From NCBI GenBank assembly GCA_964023275.1, contig OZ029914.1, positions 10,299,561 to 10,363,560 of the forward strand: 64,000 bases of DNA, given 5' to 3'. Below, in pieces: positions 1-12,500 of the stretch. The notes beneath the pieces were generated by a model. That model worked only from the letters and a program-made list of their open reading frames with translations, was not told the origin of the DNA and did not search any database. Origin of the DNA: Norana najaformis (taxonomy: Eukaryota; Annelida; Clitellata; Crassiclitellata; Hormogastridae). Position 1 is the first letter of the stretch; every line of letters starts with the position of its first letter. A program made the translations under genes and the position numbers.

Positions 1-2880
1 CATTTGACCGAATGCTTGAGCTGAAAACGGAGCGCACTTTCTCTCGGGACGGACAGTAAATCGGCATATAAGGCTCCTTGTGAGAGCGAATGACCAGGAC
101 CATCGCCGTTTCCACTGCTCTCTCTAGTTAAGTCACCGTTGGGGACTCCAGTGTTTTAGTCGGTCTGTGAAAGTCGGTTATGTTAAATGCCATTTCGTCT
201 CATTCCGGATCGATTATGTCCGTCCTTCCGTACGTTGTGGGACATATGTCAACAAGTGCCACCAACACGAAACAATAACGCAAAGGTCCTCCATGGAAAT
301 TCAGCCGCACACGAATCGATGCAAAGACGGGCGGACGGTCGGAACATGGATAGAATGAGAGGAAGAATAAGCAATGGAAACCATGGGAAGCACATGACTC
401 AAAGAATCGCGATGAACATGGAGTTAATAGGATCAATTGCAGAGTGAATGGACTCCTAAGATATCTCCCGCCCTCAAACGACCCGCAACAACAGCTAGAA
501 GCATTTATAGTCAAGGCGTCTAGGCAAGTTGACCAAAATGATGCTCTTAATTAACGTGCTATGATATATATTTTGCCAATGATATAAGGTTATAATACTA
601 TATATCTTTTGGGCCAAGATTGCAGCCCTATACCAACAACAGTCTTTTAAATGCCGCATTAGTTGGTTTGAAGGATATTTTAAATGAAGACAGATGCAGG
701 CCATTAAAATAACTTCAAGTCAAATGGTCTTACTTAATTGAAACATAAGCAAATATTGCTTCACTGCTGAAAGTCTATCTATTTATTCGACTTATGTAAA
801 GTTTTTATTTAAAAATTAATTTCCAGCAAATCTAACTGTATGTTTGAGCATAAATAATTTGTACTCTTTGAACAACTAAATCGGGAGTAAAAGGATTAAC
901 TGGCTCAATAATAATACAAAATGGTAGGCTACATGTTAAAAGAAAACAATAGGCTTGATAGCAAATGTCAAGCCCATTGCACAGGTCGACGCATTTAATA
1001 AGACAATTATTTAATTTATGGCTTCACAGCATATCCCAGTTGTTTATTAACTTTCAACTCCGTGAAAAAAGAAGACTAACTTCCTTTAAAGACGTAAAAG
1101 AACTTTGGATGTTAAGAGATCGTTTACTGAGACTGCGTTTCATGCTGACATCACTAAGGTCCACGATACAATCACATGGTGCTCGGTAGGTAGTGTAGCA
1201 AGTGTCTTAATGGCCAAACGTTTTATGTATAGAAGCAGTTAAGGAATTCAACCTTCTGTGAATCCAAAATCTGTGAACTGAAAATTCTAAATAGGGTGAT
1301 TATACACAAAGATCGACGCCTACACAATGATCGGAATCTCCCATAGACACTCAAATAAACGCACGGTGCCATTTTAAATGTTTTGTTTGATTCTTCTTGG
1401 GTTGATTCGCTTCCAGCCTAACCCATTGGCCTATTTGATGCTATTTGGTGAAGAGATGTGCAGATAGACAGACAAACAGACACATATCTTGTTGATAGAA
1501 AGGCACAGACAGACACAAAGACAGACATGCTAGCCAGTACAGTATCAGGTGCAAAGGTTGAATGATAAACACTACGGACTCTAACGCAGATAGAAAAAAG
1601 CATTGTGAGAGACTAAACCACACACACACACATACAAAGGCTTCGCTGTCTCGATGGCACAAACACCGTGAATAGAGAGTTCTTGTTGACAAAACCAACA
1701 AACTATTCTAAAACTTCCGATAATTTTAAATTCAAATTCAATAACGTTCTACATGTTTCCAACAGAAAAACGACTCGCGAAACGACCACAGTATGCAGAT
1801 CGAAAAGTCGCCTCAGCTGCGAAGCCACAGAACGATGGCCTGGCAGTCGGCTCCTCACACCTCCACCTCCATCACGAACGACACTCCGAAACAGTCTCGG
1901 TCGAGTCTAAACGCAATCATACACAACGATGGAACGAAAAACGACAGCCGAACATCGCTCGATAACAACACAGGCGTCGAATTCCACGGTCTCAACGACA
2001 ACTTGAACCGATTCTCGCTTCCTACGGTTCGACCCGACCTTCAGATATCCGAACTGTAAAACGGTGACGACGGCTTATGTCCTGCAGGAAATGTAGAAAT
2101 AATAACCCTCGTTGTTATGCAAGAGTCAATGAGGAAACTGAAGGAGGAAACTGCCATTCAGGCGCAGAGCCATTCAGGCGCATAGCTCTGTTATCGATGG
2201 CCACCATTCAAGGTGGAGGATGAAACGCGAACGATCTAAGAAATTTATCCTTGCAGAGCCGCAGTAATTGAATAAAATCGTGGTTTATTAAAAAGTTGCG
2301 AAACTTCTGGAAAGTTATTTATTTAACGTATCTTTACTGGTTTGAAGCATACTAGACTACTGTAAAACACTTAGCAGTGTATTGTTGCAGTTATTCAAAA
2401 ATAGCAAAGTTCAGACAAGGTCAAAGTTTGAAGCAGCAACCTTGATCAACCTGTGCGTTGCATACATCCTAAGCCGGCGTTTTTGAATAAATAGGCGATT
2501 GTTGGCGAAAGGATGGGTTGATACTTTTGGTTTAGGTTACTATTAATATGCTCAGCGTTAATTCAACCGATCATGTTCTTGATTCGTGGCTGGCTAAATA
2601 TCTCAGTTAGAAAATGAGCAAAGCCTCTTCTGTTTATTCATTTGTAATGTATAAAGGACTTGAACTCAGTTATTTAATTAATCTGAAGTCGCTTTGTAAT
2701 TGTGGAGTTACGGACTTTCAAGGTAATGTCATATACTGTGACGTTACAAATCGGTTACACGATTTACCCCGACGAAGGATGACTCCGCGCATGTTATGCA
2801 GAACTCAAGAACCAGTCGTAGCATTTTGTAATAAGCCAACGAAGAGTCCCATCAAAATATCAAGACCAAGAAAGTCGTAG
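1..2880. other. Unassigned DNA
   Basis: No convincing exon or element. A TATA-like CGGCATATAAGGCTCC at about 62-78 precedes a GC-richer leader-like stretch (1-500), which could be a gene 5' end. About 1740-2060 is GC-richer with overlapping charged frames that have no recognisable domain. Confidence 0.3.
1460..1545 (+). repeat. (CAGA)n-like degenerate repeat
   Basis: AGACAGACAAACAGACAC and CACAGACAGACACAAAGACA type tetranucleotide repeats. A short (CA)n lies at about 1618-1634. Confidence 0.65.
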
Positions 2881-2884
2881 AAAC

Positions 2885-3060
2885 TGAGAGGGTGGGACAC
2901 CATAATGGTTAACAAGTCAGCTGTTTATTTCTAGGACCTCAGTTCGATTCTCGGGTTTGCCAGATGAAGCCGACATAGATAATGGAAGTGACATGCCGAA
3001 TGGTTGCGAGAAAAACAGTCTGGGATTTGATTAGCCAATAGCATAAAGTAACCCAGTATA
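2885..3060 (+). mobile_element. Possible second SINE type with tRNA-like head
   Basis: GGTGGGACACCATAATGGTT followed by CAGTTCGATTCTCGGG (a near-consensus pol III B box at about 2940-2954), then a non-tRNA body. Only one copy was seen in this window. It does not fold as an intact tRNA by eye. Confidence 0.4.
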
Positions 3061-4085
3061 AATATTTGCCAGTAAACAATTAAAATTACTTAATAATCCA
3101 CCAATTTTGGCGGCCATTAACGTTTACGAAATTGAATAAAAAATTATTTTTGTGCCAAAAAATTGCGTTAATTATGGTATCTCTAAATGGCGCTTCGTAC
3201 GTGAAAATGTTGGCAGCCAGAAAAGTTTGCGATTTTTGGACACTCGCGAAATTCGCCAAGTAAGTGGCGTGCAAAAAAACCACTTCTGTATTTGCAGTAT
3301 TTGCAATGACTGTTATTCTAGAGATACAGTAATTTACCGCACCATATTGCGCTCGACTATTCCTCCTTTTGGTTTGGCGTGAACGCATCCTCCAAAGGCT
3401 AAGAGGTACGATCATTTTCCAGTGTTACCTGGTTCACTCACGACGGCTTCAATAAGTTCACCCAAAAGGGCTGCGCATGACGCTCTTGCCGCTCGAGGAA
3501 TTCATATAACGAGCGCGTCTCTTACGAATGGGTGCAAGGGTTTCCATACTGCAGGTTCAAGACGGCATAGTCCTTCCTTAGCTGACTGCAATAGACTACT
3601 ACTACTAATAATACTACTACTATACTGATTGTATAGCTAGTAGGGTAGCCTATGCGCTACAGAATGTCAACAGACATAAAACTGGAGAACATACTGTTTA
3701 CCTAAACAAAATCTGCAGAGATTTTATTATGTTCATTTATGAGTGCAGCTGATTTAATTATATACTCTTCTGATTCGTCAGATGGCCAATGACATGTCGC
3801 ATGTTTTCTGGTAATTCGCTGGATGGCGCATTCCTCATGAAATACGTTACTACGTTAATTCCTTCAGTTAGAATCGTCAACTAGCGAATATCACGGAACT
3901 AGAAGACGGATTAACCTTGAACTGGTTTTAATAATTTTTTTAAATAAAAGCGGTAAAGCCTTTGCTTGTAGGTACTTACAGTGATTTTCTTTTTAAAATT
4001 TCAATAGGCTATATACCTTAATTTACTGATAAAATAAAAACAGACATTACCCTGGTTTCAAGTTAATATATATTATATTTTGCTT
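3060..4085. other. Unassigned DNA
   Basis: Short frames on both strands at 3086-3415 and 3422-3625 have no recognisable domain. A small (CTA)n tract lies at about 3592-3622. Otherwise AT-rich. Confidence 0.3.
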
Positions 4086-4089
4086 AATT

Positions 4090-4515
4090 ATATAAATTGA
4101 AAATCAAAATTTGTCCATCTGTGTTATTATCCTTCTCAATGTCATATTCGTTTTCAGCCACAAACAGTCGATCGTTTGTCTGATCCAGAAAAATCTTGCA
4201 TGGAGTTTGTAATCCGTTTTTCTTTCGAAAGAATTTCTCTCTCAAATTTCAAATCTGAATCCAATAACAAAACTCGATTGTTCCCTGGATCAGCTTTCAT
4301 CACGAATCCATTTCCATCGACGGCCAAATAGAGTGGACGATTCATTTGTTCGTTAGAAGATCCACGCTTTCCACCGAACGACTTCTCAAGTTTTCCATCC
4401 GCATCCACTACAGACACTCTGTGCAGACCTCAATGGTCAGTCCACGAAATGACCATTGGTCATTTTTATAGCATGACTTGGCCAACAAATACTTGAATTT
4501 GACGACAGATTTATT
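4090..4515 (-). pseudogene. NHL-repeat protein pseudogene fragment
   Basis: Three minus-strand blocks resemble the C-terminal NHL propeller of TRIM/NHL proteins. They are PSHAIKMTNGHF (about 4450-4490), then GLHRVSVVDADGKL through PLYLAVDGNGFVMKADPGNN and RVLLLDSDLKFEREI (4215-4430), then GLQTPCKIFLDQTNDRLFVA to ILIFNLYN-stop (about 4095-4212). The blocks are in different frames: one shift follows NGHF, a TGA precedes GLHRV, and another shift sits near 4212. No upstream RING, B-box or other NHL units were seen, so this is a decayed partial copy. Confidence 0.75.
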
Positions 4516-4849
4516 ACAAGGATCGGGTTAGGTAGCGTAGAGGTTAAACAGAAGAAAATCAAGAACGGAGCTTTGAGGAACTACGCAAGTAACAGGGCAT
4601 GGCTGGGATAAGACTTTCGGTGTTTTAACGGAGAAAGAGTGGATGAAGAGATAGGACTGCACTCAAAGAAGAGCAGTGTCACTAAAACCAAACCAGATTT
4701 AAGCACCCTGTCTGTAACTTGCAAAATGTTCACAGTTGAGACCGTTAGTTAGCTAATTCACCCAGACAGCCTTCATCCACTCCCTAAGGTTGTAATTCAT
4801 AATTCTGAAGACCAAGATAACACGACTGGCAATCTTTTAGGTTTTCTTA

Positions 4850-5610
4850 CAAGAGATAGTGAGTCACACACTAGCTGAAGTCCTTTTCCTGTCGTGAATA
4901 CACTATGTCTTCATTTTGAAGCTCACTGCGGCGTTTCCGCCTTCTTCAATGTTTCTGGTCTACTAAGGCCCACTGTCAACTTCTCGGAGTGTTTTGCTAT
5001 ACCTCATGTCACTGGCTGATCTTGCATCTCTATACACTGTTTCTGTACCTCCTGTTAGTCAACACCGGTCTTTTGTCAATCTTGTCAACTTTTCAATCAA
5101 TCAACGTAAGTTTTTTCCTTCTATTGTGATCTCTCTTCTCGATTGTTATCTGCCGAACTGATTCTCTTCCAAGATAGTTGTATATTACCTCAGCTAGAAA
5201 CTGGCAACAAGTCGAGGTTATTATATAGAAAAATTAAAACTTCTGCCATTTGAACGTTGCCTCTACCCGTTCCAAAGCCCTGCACTCACATATACCTCAT
5301 TGGGCAACAATTTCAAATCATGGCGCTTAATGAAAATTGGTTATGTGCTGATGACACACATTCCTTCCTTTCAAACATAACTTTCCCTTCATTTTCACTG
5401 CTGTAAGAAACATTACTGAGCGGAGACGGTAGTGGATTAGCCTTCCTTTACAAATCCCTCTTGCCTTTGTTTATATCTGTTCTCTCTACACCTTCACCAA
5501 CGTCTTTGAAGCTTCGGCTATGGTAAAGGGAATGGATAATCTTTGGAAAGGTGTCAACCGACAACCATGTAGAGGTTTCTCGAACATTTAGCTGGTTAAT
5601 AGCGAATACT
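4850..5610 (+). mobile_element. Possible decayed LINE fragment
   Basis: WLCADDTHSFLSNITFP (about 5340-5390) resembles the YADDTQLF block. SGLAFLYKSLLPLF (about 5430-5475) resembles an endonuclease GGGxALLYK motif. The order is scrambled and stops are common, so this may be a mixed relic. Confidence 0.3.
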
Positions 5611-5614
5611 TGCG

Positions 5615-6540
5615 CTGCACAATCTAGATAGACCAGGTGACTCGATAGATACCAGTACGCTCTGTCACACCTTTTATGAAGGATTGCTCTGATTCATTTG
5701 ATTTCCATTATTTTTACAAAAATATAGGAGTATAAATGCCTGTGCCGAAAAATACTTATAAGTATTAACCTATTTTAAACATTCAGCAATCATATCAGAT
5801 TATTTTTACTGAGCATTATATTCCTCAAAACTCCTCACTTAAAGTATTATGTTTTGCATAAAAATTATAAAAACAAAATATGTCAAAATATCTAACACTA
5901 CATGGACAAAACTGAAAGCCAAAACTAAATAGAAACTGTGACGACCTGATAGATATAGAGACAGAAAACCAACGGCTAATAATAAGCGGGAGAATTTAAA
6001 GGATTGATGTAGCATATAGTGGCACAATTAAGGTCTGGTCCAGTATATACATTTGGTATACAAAGCATAAACCTGAGCCACATGCATTTGTGGATAGGCC
6101 TAACTAGACTAGGCCTATAGGGTTGCGCGACAATCTAGTATTCATCAAAACTCCTCACTTAAAATATTAACGTCTGGAAATGCTCTTGCCCATCCAAGCA
6201 ATCAATAGTGGAGCCGCCACTGACCTATGGCACATTTTAGAAAAAGGACCTACATGTACTGACTCCACATTCCATCATAAGAGCACGCCTCCAATGTCAA
6301 TAATTTACCTCTTTCTCAGCATCGGCAAGATAAGAGGTTTAATGAAACGGCAGACATGGAGGTTTGCATCAGAGCAGCGGAAAAATATCAGAATTAGCAC
6401 AGGTGATTTGCCTGATAGCACTCTGATACAAACGATTCATGATCTTTGTAATATTAGCCCAAATCTCTGTTGTTTTATATGTGTACATTTGTCTGCCTTT
6501 TCGAGTTTTATGTGGGGACCTTTGGAGGAAGTGTTTTGAT
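5615..6540. other. Unassigned AT-rich DNA
   Basis: A short phrase near 5820-5840 (CTCAAAACTCCTCACTTAAA) recurs near 6146-6166 as TCAAAACTCCTCACTTAAAA. The plus ORF 6180-6536 has no recognisable domain. Confidence 0.3.
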
Positions 6541-6544
6541 GTGC

Positions 6545-6960
6545 AATTATAAGCTATCAACAGGAAAAGTATGGATGACCTTTTCATTCTGAATACCTTA
6601 AAACAGCATAATCCTAACAAACATAATTGTTTCATATCGATATTAAAAAGTGGTGAAAAGGATATTACAGAAATGTTTGAAATTATTTAAAGAAAAAATT
6701 TTTATCAATGACAAGCATCATTTGATGATTTTTACATAAGTCCATAAGTTATAATCAAAGAAACGTCCTTATAAATGTTGGCCCAGTTTTAGAATGAACG
6801 AAAAATTAAATGGTTGAATTAACCTGGAAATTGGCGCCTAAAAGTTGGATGTTCATCTCCTTGAAAATCTGTGAATAAACACAATATCGTAATATTTTGA
6901 AATTTCATGAGCAAGTTTGATAGACGGTAGCATTGTGTTTTAAGGCTAATTTATGTCGTA
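6545..6960 (+). repeat. Dispersed repeat R1, copy a
   Basis: ATCAACAGGAAAAGTATGGA, AAACAGCATAATCCTAAC, ATATTACAGAAATG, AATTATTTAAAGAA, GAAATTTCATGA and TGTTTTAAGGCTAATTTATG all recur in order at 28.67-29.08 kb. No coding potential was recognised. Confidence 0.82.
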
Positions 6961-7390
6961 ATCACAAATCTCTAAAGCGCTACTTTTAATCTTAGCTCAA
7001 GGCACCAACTTATTCAAGAGCGATGCGTCATGTCAGAGGGCTTGTCCAAAGATGCCATGGAAAGAACAAAGTCTGGTTACAGGAAAAGCAGAGAGAGGGT
7101 AAAAGAGCAGCTGTTACGGCGGGTTGTGTTTAGGCTGAGAGAAATGGGAAGGATCAGGGTAAGATTTTTTGAAAAGGTACGACGTCACATTTGAATGGAA
7201 CGCCTGAGGTGTAACAGACAGAAAAGCTTGAGATAGAAGGTGATGGGCGAACGACAGAAGGGAAAGCGGAACGGAGAATTTGCGAAATTCAGGAGGGAAA
7301 TCGTTCCAGAATAGAGGTGCAGTGTGCTAGCTGGATCGATTAGCGGACTTAAGGTAAGTAGTAAATACAACCTAGTTAGAGATTATTTAT
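6960..7390 (-). mobile_element. L2-like LINE 3' end (minus strand)
   Basis: The minus frame STLHLYSGTISLLNFANSPF and RFPFCRSPITFYLK is a decayed C-terminus (family: LWNDLPPELR..SVPLS). The 3' UTR follows and ends near 6960 with the shared GCGCTTTAGAGATTTGTGATTACG terminus. It is inserted into the dispersed repeat at 6.5-7.7 kb. Confidence 0.65.
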
Positions 7391-7529
7391 TTGTAGTATA
7401 ATCCGGTACCTAATAGTCTTTGCTGCTCTTGTTCTGGTTCTTCCTCTGTTTCCACCTCTGTTTCTGATTTTTCAAACGGATTGGGGATGTGTTCTTCGAA
7501 TTATATAAAACAATAAAATACAAAAAATA

Positions 7530-8245
7530 TTACTATTATGAGTAACTTTGCATCTAAAGTTAACCTGGAGTCATTCTTAATAAGACAATATATGACTATA
7601 AATAATTATAAGGGCATTTTGTCATGATATCCTTTAGGCCTGGTCGGTTTGTTTCTCGCTCTTCTCAAAATGAATTGCTGTTCTCAAATAAATTCATTGG
7701 CTTAAATTCCTGAACGAATAAAGTACAAAGGCCTATCACTTACCTTCAACAAACTTCAACCCTCCCAATCCTCCTATCTTCGTCAGCTATTTACAATCCA
7801 ACCACTCCGTTCAAACAGCTCCTCTTCTCCCCCAACACCTATCCGTCCTTCCGTCACCCTATTCTTAAAATTGAGAAATCGCTTCACCCCCTGGAATAAA
7901 TTCCCACCAGAATTATTACAACTGACCCATCATACGAACTCACCACCACTTCTATCCTTGAAATATCTGCGCAGGATTTCAGGCAAAACTGAAAACTCTC
8001 CTCTTCCGCAGATCTTTTCCTGATTCCTCTTGTTCCCCTTATCTATTCTGTCGATCCAATTCCAACCACCATCCACCCTAGCCCTCTGATTATCTGCCTG
8101 CCTGACTCTTGAATTTTGACCAGAAACCGATTCTGACCCTCCTGTCTATCGATTTTGTTTTGACTGAGCGCATGTGAATAAGCTGGTCCTCGTGACGTGG
8201 CTTTCGTTGGGCGCTGTAGAAATCTCGCGATTACGATTACGTTGC
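7530..8245 (+). mobile_element. L2-like LINE 3' fragment
   Basis: A relic of the KSxHWLK..ER motif (about 7690) is followed by a C-terminal block (IFVSYLQSNHSVQTAPLLPQ) and a 3' UTR. It ends GTGAATAAGCTGGTCCTCG and GCGATTACGATTACG at about 8235. The left part is homologous to 29.17-29.4 kb. Confidence 0.62.
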
Positions 8246-8344
8246 CCTAAATTCACGAAATAGACCACGGAATACGCATGTAAGGTTATTATTATACAGA
8301 TTATAGCTACTGTTAACTCGAACTTCAATTCGCCATATTTTGCT

Positions 8345-8490
8345 TTGTAAATTCTTTCTCTAGTATATACGGTTCATGCCCAGACAACTGCAAGGGTCAT
8401 CACCAGCGAAATGAAGAGTCATTGAAACGCGTTTACAGAAGGACGTCGACAACGCCAAGTCTTGAGGGGATTGGCCACCCTCTTATATGC
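8345..8490 (-). mobile_element. Second fragment of the same jockey-type LINE C-terminus
   Basis: The minus strand reads LHFAGDDPCSCLGMNRIY, aligning with IPHLVDDDACNWLGTDRIR from 11.3 kb. Nucleotide similarity continues through the flanking bases. It is short and decayed. Confidence 0.45.
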
Positions 8491-9212
8491 TAAGGCTAAG
8501 AAAAAGAAGTCGCTCACACCATATGCCAAGAGCTAACTCTTTTGTAATGCGATATAACTGGACTTCATAGAATCTTCTGAATGCACATAATGATTAAAAA
8601 CAGTTGTTGCTAACCCGTGCAGAACATTTGTGCTCTAGTTCGGCGAAATGGCCTTTTTGGGAAAGTTTCCTGTTGGCTGACCCCGTTAGCTACGAGCCAT
8701 GAAAGCAACTGCCATGAACTGTCCCGAAATTTTACCCAGCAAACCGCCGTTTTTGTCATCCTTTTTTATTCTCATAGTATTCACCAGCTAGTGTAGGGAT
8801 TTACCCTCACGTTCAGCCGTATCACGTATGCACACACCTGAAGCGGTTTATATGTAGATTTCATACAGCGCTGATTAGTCTGCGTTATACTGCAGTGCTT
8901 TCAAGTACAAGACAACGTAATACAACACTTTGCAACACAATTCAGCACAACACGGTTTAGTATAAACTTGATATATACAATTTGATCAGTTTTGGCTTAT
9001 AATGGAGCAAATTAAATACAATGAAACATTTAAAAAACGTAGAACATTGCTAGCTTCTTATGATGCTATATAAAACTTTACATGTATATACACAATTAAT
9101 TTAAATATTAGTATTAATTTTACTGATGATATGATATTTTACCCAACACATAGATCATCTCTCAGGATAATAAAACATACCAACAGCATTTTCATGGGGT
9201 TGCTGGATTTCG

Positions 9213-9285
9213 TTGTTGTTGTTATTATTATTATTAGTATTATTATTATAAAAAATATATTATTATTATTATTATTATTAAACAG
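9213..9285 (+). repeat. (TTA)n microsatellite
   Basis: Interrupted TTA/ATT trinucleotide tract. It creates poly-Ile/Leu or poly-Asn frames that are not genes. Confidence 0.9.
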
Positions 9286-9402
9286 ACATTTAAAACGCGC
9301 GCAATTAAGAACAGCCTCAACGACCCTAAAAAGTCCTAGTCCGAGTAATATCATGGTTGATGCAAACATGGTTGTATACTATAGCCTAATACTCAACATT
9401 TG

Positions 9403-9596
9403 CTAACCTTTTCCTTTTCCAGCATCTCCAAGTTCTTCAAGCAGGTATTTCATGTTCTCCTGTGCTTTAGAAGAGTCACTGAAATCCAGCACCCGTTTGC
9501 TTCCAACTATTACTCCGAGCCATCCATCAGGATAATACTTCGTCTGAAGGCGAATGGGAATTACCTTTTTCTTCAAATGAAACGTGTATTCAGCTT
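9403..9596 (-). CDS. ARM-TIR gene exon 5 (TIR C-terminal part and stop)
   Basis: The acceptor TTTCTACGTTTTAG precedes 9596. With the G from exon 4 the first codon is Glu, giving CRTEAEYTF. The exon runs through KKKVIPIRLQTKYYPDGWLG and ends ELGDAGKGKG-stop (TAG at 9405-9403). AAAAG|GTTAGC near the stop could be a donor instead, so a further 3' exon cannot be excluded. The open frame upstream of 9596 is LINE-derived intron sequence. Confidence 0.8.
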
Positions 9597-12500
9597 CTAA
9601 AACGTAGAAAGATGGCACCAAAGGATTGGTTTTAATCAGTTTAGGACACTGTCCTAGATATTTCTTCCTGGCCATTTCAGACTTAGCCCCTGTGAATAAA
9701 CTGGTTCCAGTGACGTGGTTTTCTGTGGACACTAGAAATCCCGGGATTACGATTACGATTATGATCGAGGAAGATTCCTGTGGTCACGCTGTATATCAGA
9801 ACATGCACATGAGATAAAAATGACACAATTCTCAAAACTGACATTATTAAAATTCAAATAACGTAATACATCATGTCTGTGGCTATATTTCGAAGATTTA
9901 AATCTCGGGTTAATACGGTTCGTGCACCGGGACCTCAAATGGCGTGGCGCCCATTCAAACGGGCAGCGGTGGTGAAGGATCTCACCCGATCAATTCATTG
10001 CAAAATGAGCTGGGTAGAGGCCATAAGGTCGCTATAGTAAAACATGTACTTTTACATTTACATTTTAAAATATATTTCGCTCAAAACTTCAATGAACATT
10101 GAACTCACCCTTCGTTCAGTTTCAGTTGTTTTATATTAAGTTAATACAAAAAAAAATTGAAACTGAAGTTTTAAATTAAAAAAATATCATTAACAAAAAT
10201 GTAAAACTATTTATTTGCTGGAGTATGCTATAAACATTTAACCATAATGTTTTTGTTTTTAACATTTCTTTAATATTAGGCTTAACATAGCACATGATCT
10301 GATTTTTAAAGGAGTGTAAAAACTGAAAGACTCATGACCTGTTCGGCAATCTGGACTATCTTTGTACTTCTGAGAGAGACAGATGACAACAATGGCGGCC
10401 TTTTCAACCGCCGTAGCCAATGCATCCAAGATGGACTCAGCTACAAGCAGCAGGAAATTAGACGAAGTCTTAAAAAGGTCTTTCTGATGCAGTATTCTAA
10501 TCTAACCTGATCTGATCTAATCTTGTCTAATCTAATCTAGTCTAATCTGGTCTAGTCTAATCTAATGCAACCTAACCTAACCTATTTTAATGTGATCTAA
10601 TGAATTCTGTAGTGACGTTATCTTAATGAATAAGGGTATCAATAGATAGTCGTTTCAAGTGAACCGTTGTCAAAGCCATAACCTGTTGGGAAGGCACATA
10701 TTATAAGCAATCTATTTTTATAGGCCTACTTGTTTCAGTATTCGGCATTTAAGTAAATTATTATACTGACACTTGTCACCTTCGTTGATCCAAACCCGAA
10801 ACCCTGCACCTTTCAGACGATCTCTAATCTCGAAGACCGTAGCCTTTGAATCCCATTGGTAACTGATAAAAACATGACCATCTTTGTCGCCAATTTGACC
10901 TAAAGCGTAGAAAGTATAAAGCGTCAAGATTCACTGTTTAGACCATTTAAACAACGGGCATTCGGCTATAAGCAAAGGAGACTGATCTTAGCGGAGTATC
11001 CAGAGCATCTGGAAAATAAACTATATGGCTTGGATATTAACGATCAAACAGCCTACCATGCAGCGCGTGTTCTGTCACAATAAATCAAATACAAGCGAAA
11101 AGGCCCAAATAATACAATAAAAGCGAAATAGCTAAACTTTATCAATAAAATAAGAACAGTAGGCGCAATATTATATTAATATATGCTGCCTGTAGTGTTT
11201 TACAGGTTCCTCTCTTCAACACATCATAACTATCTCATCGGGTTTTATCGTACATCGGACCTTCCTCTTGGAACAATCTTTCTTTAAATCTTCTAGCGTA
11301 TACGGTCCGTGCCCAACCAGTTGCAAGCGTCATCATCAACGAGATGAGGAATCAACAGTCCACCAGTGAAGCGTGTTTGAGGACAAACATCAACAGTGTG
11401 TTCCATTGTCTGTACTGCTCCACAGCTGCACAAAGCGTCCTTTAACCATGCGTATTGTGTGAGTGAATTCATCCCAACACATTTTCTGTTTACATTAAGT
11501 CGCACATGTTCAGATCAGTTAGATAGACTTGTAGGTTTTTAAAGGCGCTATATAACTGTTTTTTAAAATTATAATATAATATTATGAAATTAAATGCCAA
11601 GAACAATTCGTATGAATACGTCCTACTTTACAGGCGCATGTCCTTCAGTTGGCGATCTATGCATAAGTAATTAGGCAAGAGAGCATCTGGTAAAAAATAG
11701 AAATATGCAGCTGACAATCATAAACCAAGGATCTTCGGGATTGGGACAACATATATATTTTCGCTAATTTAAAATTCAAATTTACGTGACGTAGTGAATG
11801 ATCACTAACCCCCTGCAGTTTCAGCTTCAGGCAGAGGTTCGTTTTTGTCTTCAAGTATCCACAAAGCACCTATTGCTTCTTTCATAACTTGCTTATCAGA
11901 GCTCTTTAGCAATGCCTTTAACGCTTGAAAAACAACGAACAAGTGAATCAATACATTGATTACTGGATAATTTTTGGTAATGCCGGTCTAACCAGAGATT
12001 TTTTAAAGAAATGCTTGCTATTAAACGTCAGCTTTAACAATAAAACGATATTTCTAATGCAAATTTATTTGTATGTACAGCAGTTAGAAATTTATGTAGC
12101 GCCTCTCGAAGGCGAACTGCACCAGTCTAAATCTGGCTAAAGTTCGTTAATAATGACAAGTTCAATCGCCGGCGAATGATACTCGAACACCTGAAGAAGT
12201 TTCCAGTGTTCGACCCTAGCTCACACGAAGAACCAACTCAGCTTCACATTTGACCACATACTCAGAGTTCCGAGTCCGTGATGCATCCAGGATGAACGAC
12301 GACAACCGAAAGAAACGCTCGCAGAACACGGCTATGCTCACCAACGGACATTCACTGAGAGTCACTATGGCAGATCTGTGCAGGAAGGGCATTCGTCAAT
12401 ACCCAGGCCCTTTGGTCGTCGAATGATGAATAATAATTCTAACTTTCTACGACATACACAGTCGACGCTACTCAGAAGAGCCTGAAATACCTCTGCTTCA

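Noticed and set aside
2885-2960. A genuine tRNA gene
   Set aside because: The B box is good, but no acceptor stem or anticodon arm closes by eye and non-tRNA sequence follows directly. A SINE-like head is more likely.
9597-9732. N-terminal extension of the TIR exon 5 frame
   Set aside because: The residues before EAEY come from a LINE 3' tail. The acceptor TTTTAG at 9597-9600 and the phase match with exon 4 mark the true exon edge.
10498-10600. CCTAACCTAACC resembling an interstitial telomere repeat
   Set aside because: Only two such units occur, inside a longer degenerate TCTAA pentamer tract. No telomere-type hexamer array is present.
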